Assembly (NCBI RefSeq): GCF_004022485.1
Contig: NZ_CP034951.1
Coordinates: 1,364,001 to 1,428,000, forward strand
Length of the DNA stretch: 64,000 nucleotides
Source of the DNA: Aequorivita sp. H23M31
GTDB lineage: Bacteria; Bacteroidota; Bacteroidia; Flavobacteriales; Flavobacteriaceae
Direction of reading: 5' to 3'
In this document: piece by piece, positions 63,312-64,000 of the stretch
Layout: each line of letters begins with the position of its first letter
How positions within the stretch are numbered: position 1 is the stretch's first letter
The notes under the pieces: generated by a model
What the model saw: only the letters and a program-made list of their open reading frames with translations
Databases searched by the model: none
Told to the model about the DNA's origin: nothing
Position numbers and translations under genes: made by a program

Positions 63312-63935
63312 ATGAAAACTATCCTTCTCCATCCTTCTTATTTTCCTTCCATTGAACAAATGGCCGCTGCAGCCCAGACAGAAAATATTGTCTGGGAAAT
63401 GGAGGACAACTACCAAAAGCAGACCTACAGAAATAGGGCCTATATCGCCCATAGCAATGGTATCCTATTATTGAATATTCCCATAAAACACACAAGAGAT
63501 GGGAAACGTCAAAAAACAAAAGAAGTGATAGTGGAGAATGACTTTCCTTGGCAAGAGCAACACTGGAAAAGTTTACAGAGTGCCTATCGTACTTCCCCTT
63601 TTTTTGAATATTATGAGGATGACCTGGAGCATCCTTTTAAAGAACCTGTAACCAGTCTAATGGCCCATAATCTAAAAACATATAAAATCTTAGCTGAACT
63701 TATCGGCTTGGAAGCCAAAACTTCAAAAACTATGGTATATGAGGTAAATCCCGAGTTTGAGGATATGCGATATTTAATCAACTCTAAAAGAAAGACCAAT
63801 TTTGAAACAGAACCCTATACCCAGGTTTTTCAGGAAAACCATGGGTTCCTATCCAACCTTTCCGTATTGGACCTTTTATTTAATGAAGGTCCAAATGCAC
63901 TAGGATATCTGGAAAGTCAAAAATTAAAATTCTGA
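63312..63935 (+). CDS. WbqC family protein
   Basis: 207 residues. Begins MKTILLHPSYFPSIEQMAAA, with YQKQTYRNRAYIAHSNGIL and WQEQHWKSLQSAYRTSPFFEYY, the conserved blocks of the WbqC family, which is found near polysaccharide clusters and elsewhere in bacteria. It is soluble. No catalytic activity is established. Its leader contains copy 2 of the 215-bp repeat. Confidence 0.88.
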   Translation: MKTILLHPSYFPSIEQMAAAAQTENIVWEMEDNYQKQTYRNRAYIAHSNGILLLNIPIKHTRDGKRQKTKEVIVENDFPWQEQHWKSLQSAYRTSPFFEYYEDDLEHPFKEPVTSLMAHNLKTYKILAELIGLEAKTSKTMVYEVNPEFEDMRYLINSKRKTNFETEPYTQVFQENHGFLSNLSVLDLLFNEGPNALGYLESQKLKF

Positions 63936-63940
63936 TTAGA

Positions 63941-64000
63941 TTACCACCCTAATGTAGTGCGTATGGCATAGTGATCTGAAAAAGTATTTTTAAGGGTTTT
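63941..64000 (-). CDS. C-terminal end of a minus-strand gene running off the window, possibly an endonuclease/exonuclease/phosphatase-family protein
   Basis: Only 19 residues and the TAA at 63941-63943 are visible: KTLKNTFSDHYAIRTTLGW. The SDHYAIRT pattern resembles the C-terminal SDH motif of endonuclease/exonuclease/phosphatase-fold proteins, and an EEP gene next to wbqC is a familiar order in flavobacteria. Too little sequence to be sure. Its stop faces the WbqC stop across five bases. Confidence 0.45.
   Translation of the reverse strand, partial: KTLKNTFSDHYAIRTTLGW

Overview
The window is AT-rich chromosomal DNA from a member of the Bacteroidota, almost certainly family Flavobacteriaceae. 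The evidence is two secreted proteins with type IX secretion (T9SS) C-terminal domains, a PID-CTERM-like small protein, TAnnTTTG-type promoter elements, flavobacterial gene families (DUF6452-like, DUF6048-like, WbqC, RluA next to panB) and the intergenic word CTTCGACTCCGCTCAGGA that is frequent in flavobacterial genomes. No rRNA, tRNA, CRISPR array, transposase or phage gene was seen.

Region A (1-25.6 kb, all minus strand) is a surface-polysaccharide island. It holds three or four glycosyltransferases, an EpsG/Wzy-like polymerase, two MOP-type flippases, a deacetylase-like protein, a DegT-type sugar aminotransferase, and enzymes that make several acidic nucleotide sugars: WecB and WecC for UDP-ManNAcA, Ugd plus a GlcA 4-epimerase for UDP-GlcA and UDP-GalA, and a TviB/TviC-like pair for UDP-HexNAcA. 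Embedded in it are cysC-cysD-cysN (PAPS synthesis), cysQ (PAP removal) and two sulfotransferase genes, one broken by a single-base frameshift. Together these predict a polyanionic, sulfated capsule or exopolysaccharide.

Region B (25.9-54.2 kb) is mostly housekeeping. It contains a thioredoxin-like protein, a small membrane protein with nadA-nadB, dinB, sdaA, panB, an RluA-family pseudouridine synthase, a four-gene two-component operon, a nucleoside deaminase, a biotin-dependent acyl-CoA carboxylase operon, a Fur-family regulator, a frameshifted DUF2891 lipoprotein, an Smr protein, a T9SS cargo protein, rocD, rlmD, two envelope proteins, an rRNA methyltransferase-like gene, a second methyltransferase and a ZIP transporter.

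Region C (54.7-64 kb) returns to the cell surface. It has a PID-CTERM-like protein, a 1002-residue T9SS cargo protein and a PglF/PglE/PglC-like set (4,6-dehydratase, aminotransferase, initiating sugar-phosphate transferase) that would start a diamino-sugar glycan. It ends with WbqC and the tail of one more gene.

The non-coding DNA is unusually structured. There is a ~215-bp inverted repeat pair 41 kb apart, each copy in the leader of a different gene; an ~87-bp tandem triplication in front of cysC; a 0.5-kb low-complexity mirrored region; duplicated terminator hairpins after the first T9SS gene; a perfect palindrome carrying divergent promoter elements; and twin TTGGAA-N3-TTCCAA palindromes before dinB. 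Two genes carry apparent single-base deletions that are either real inactivations or assembly errors.
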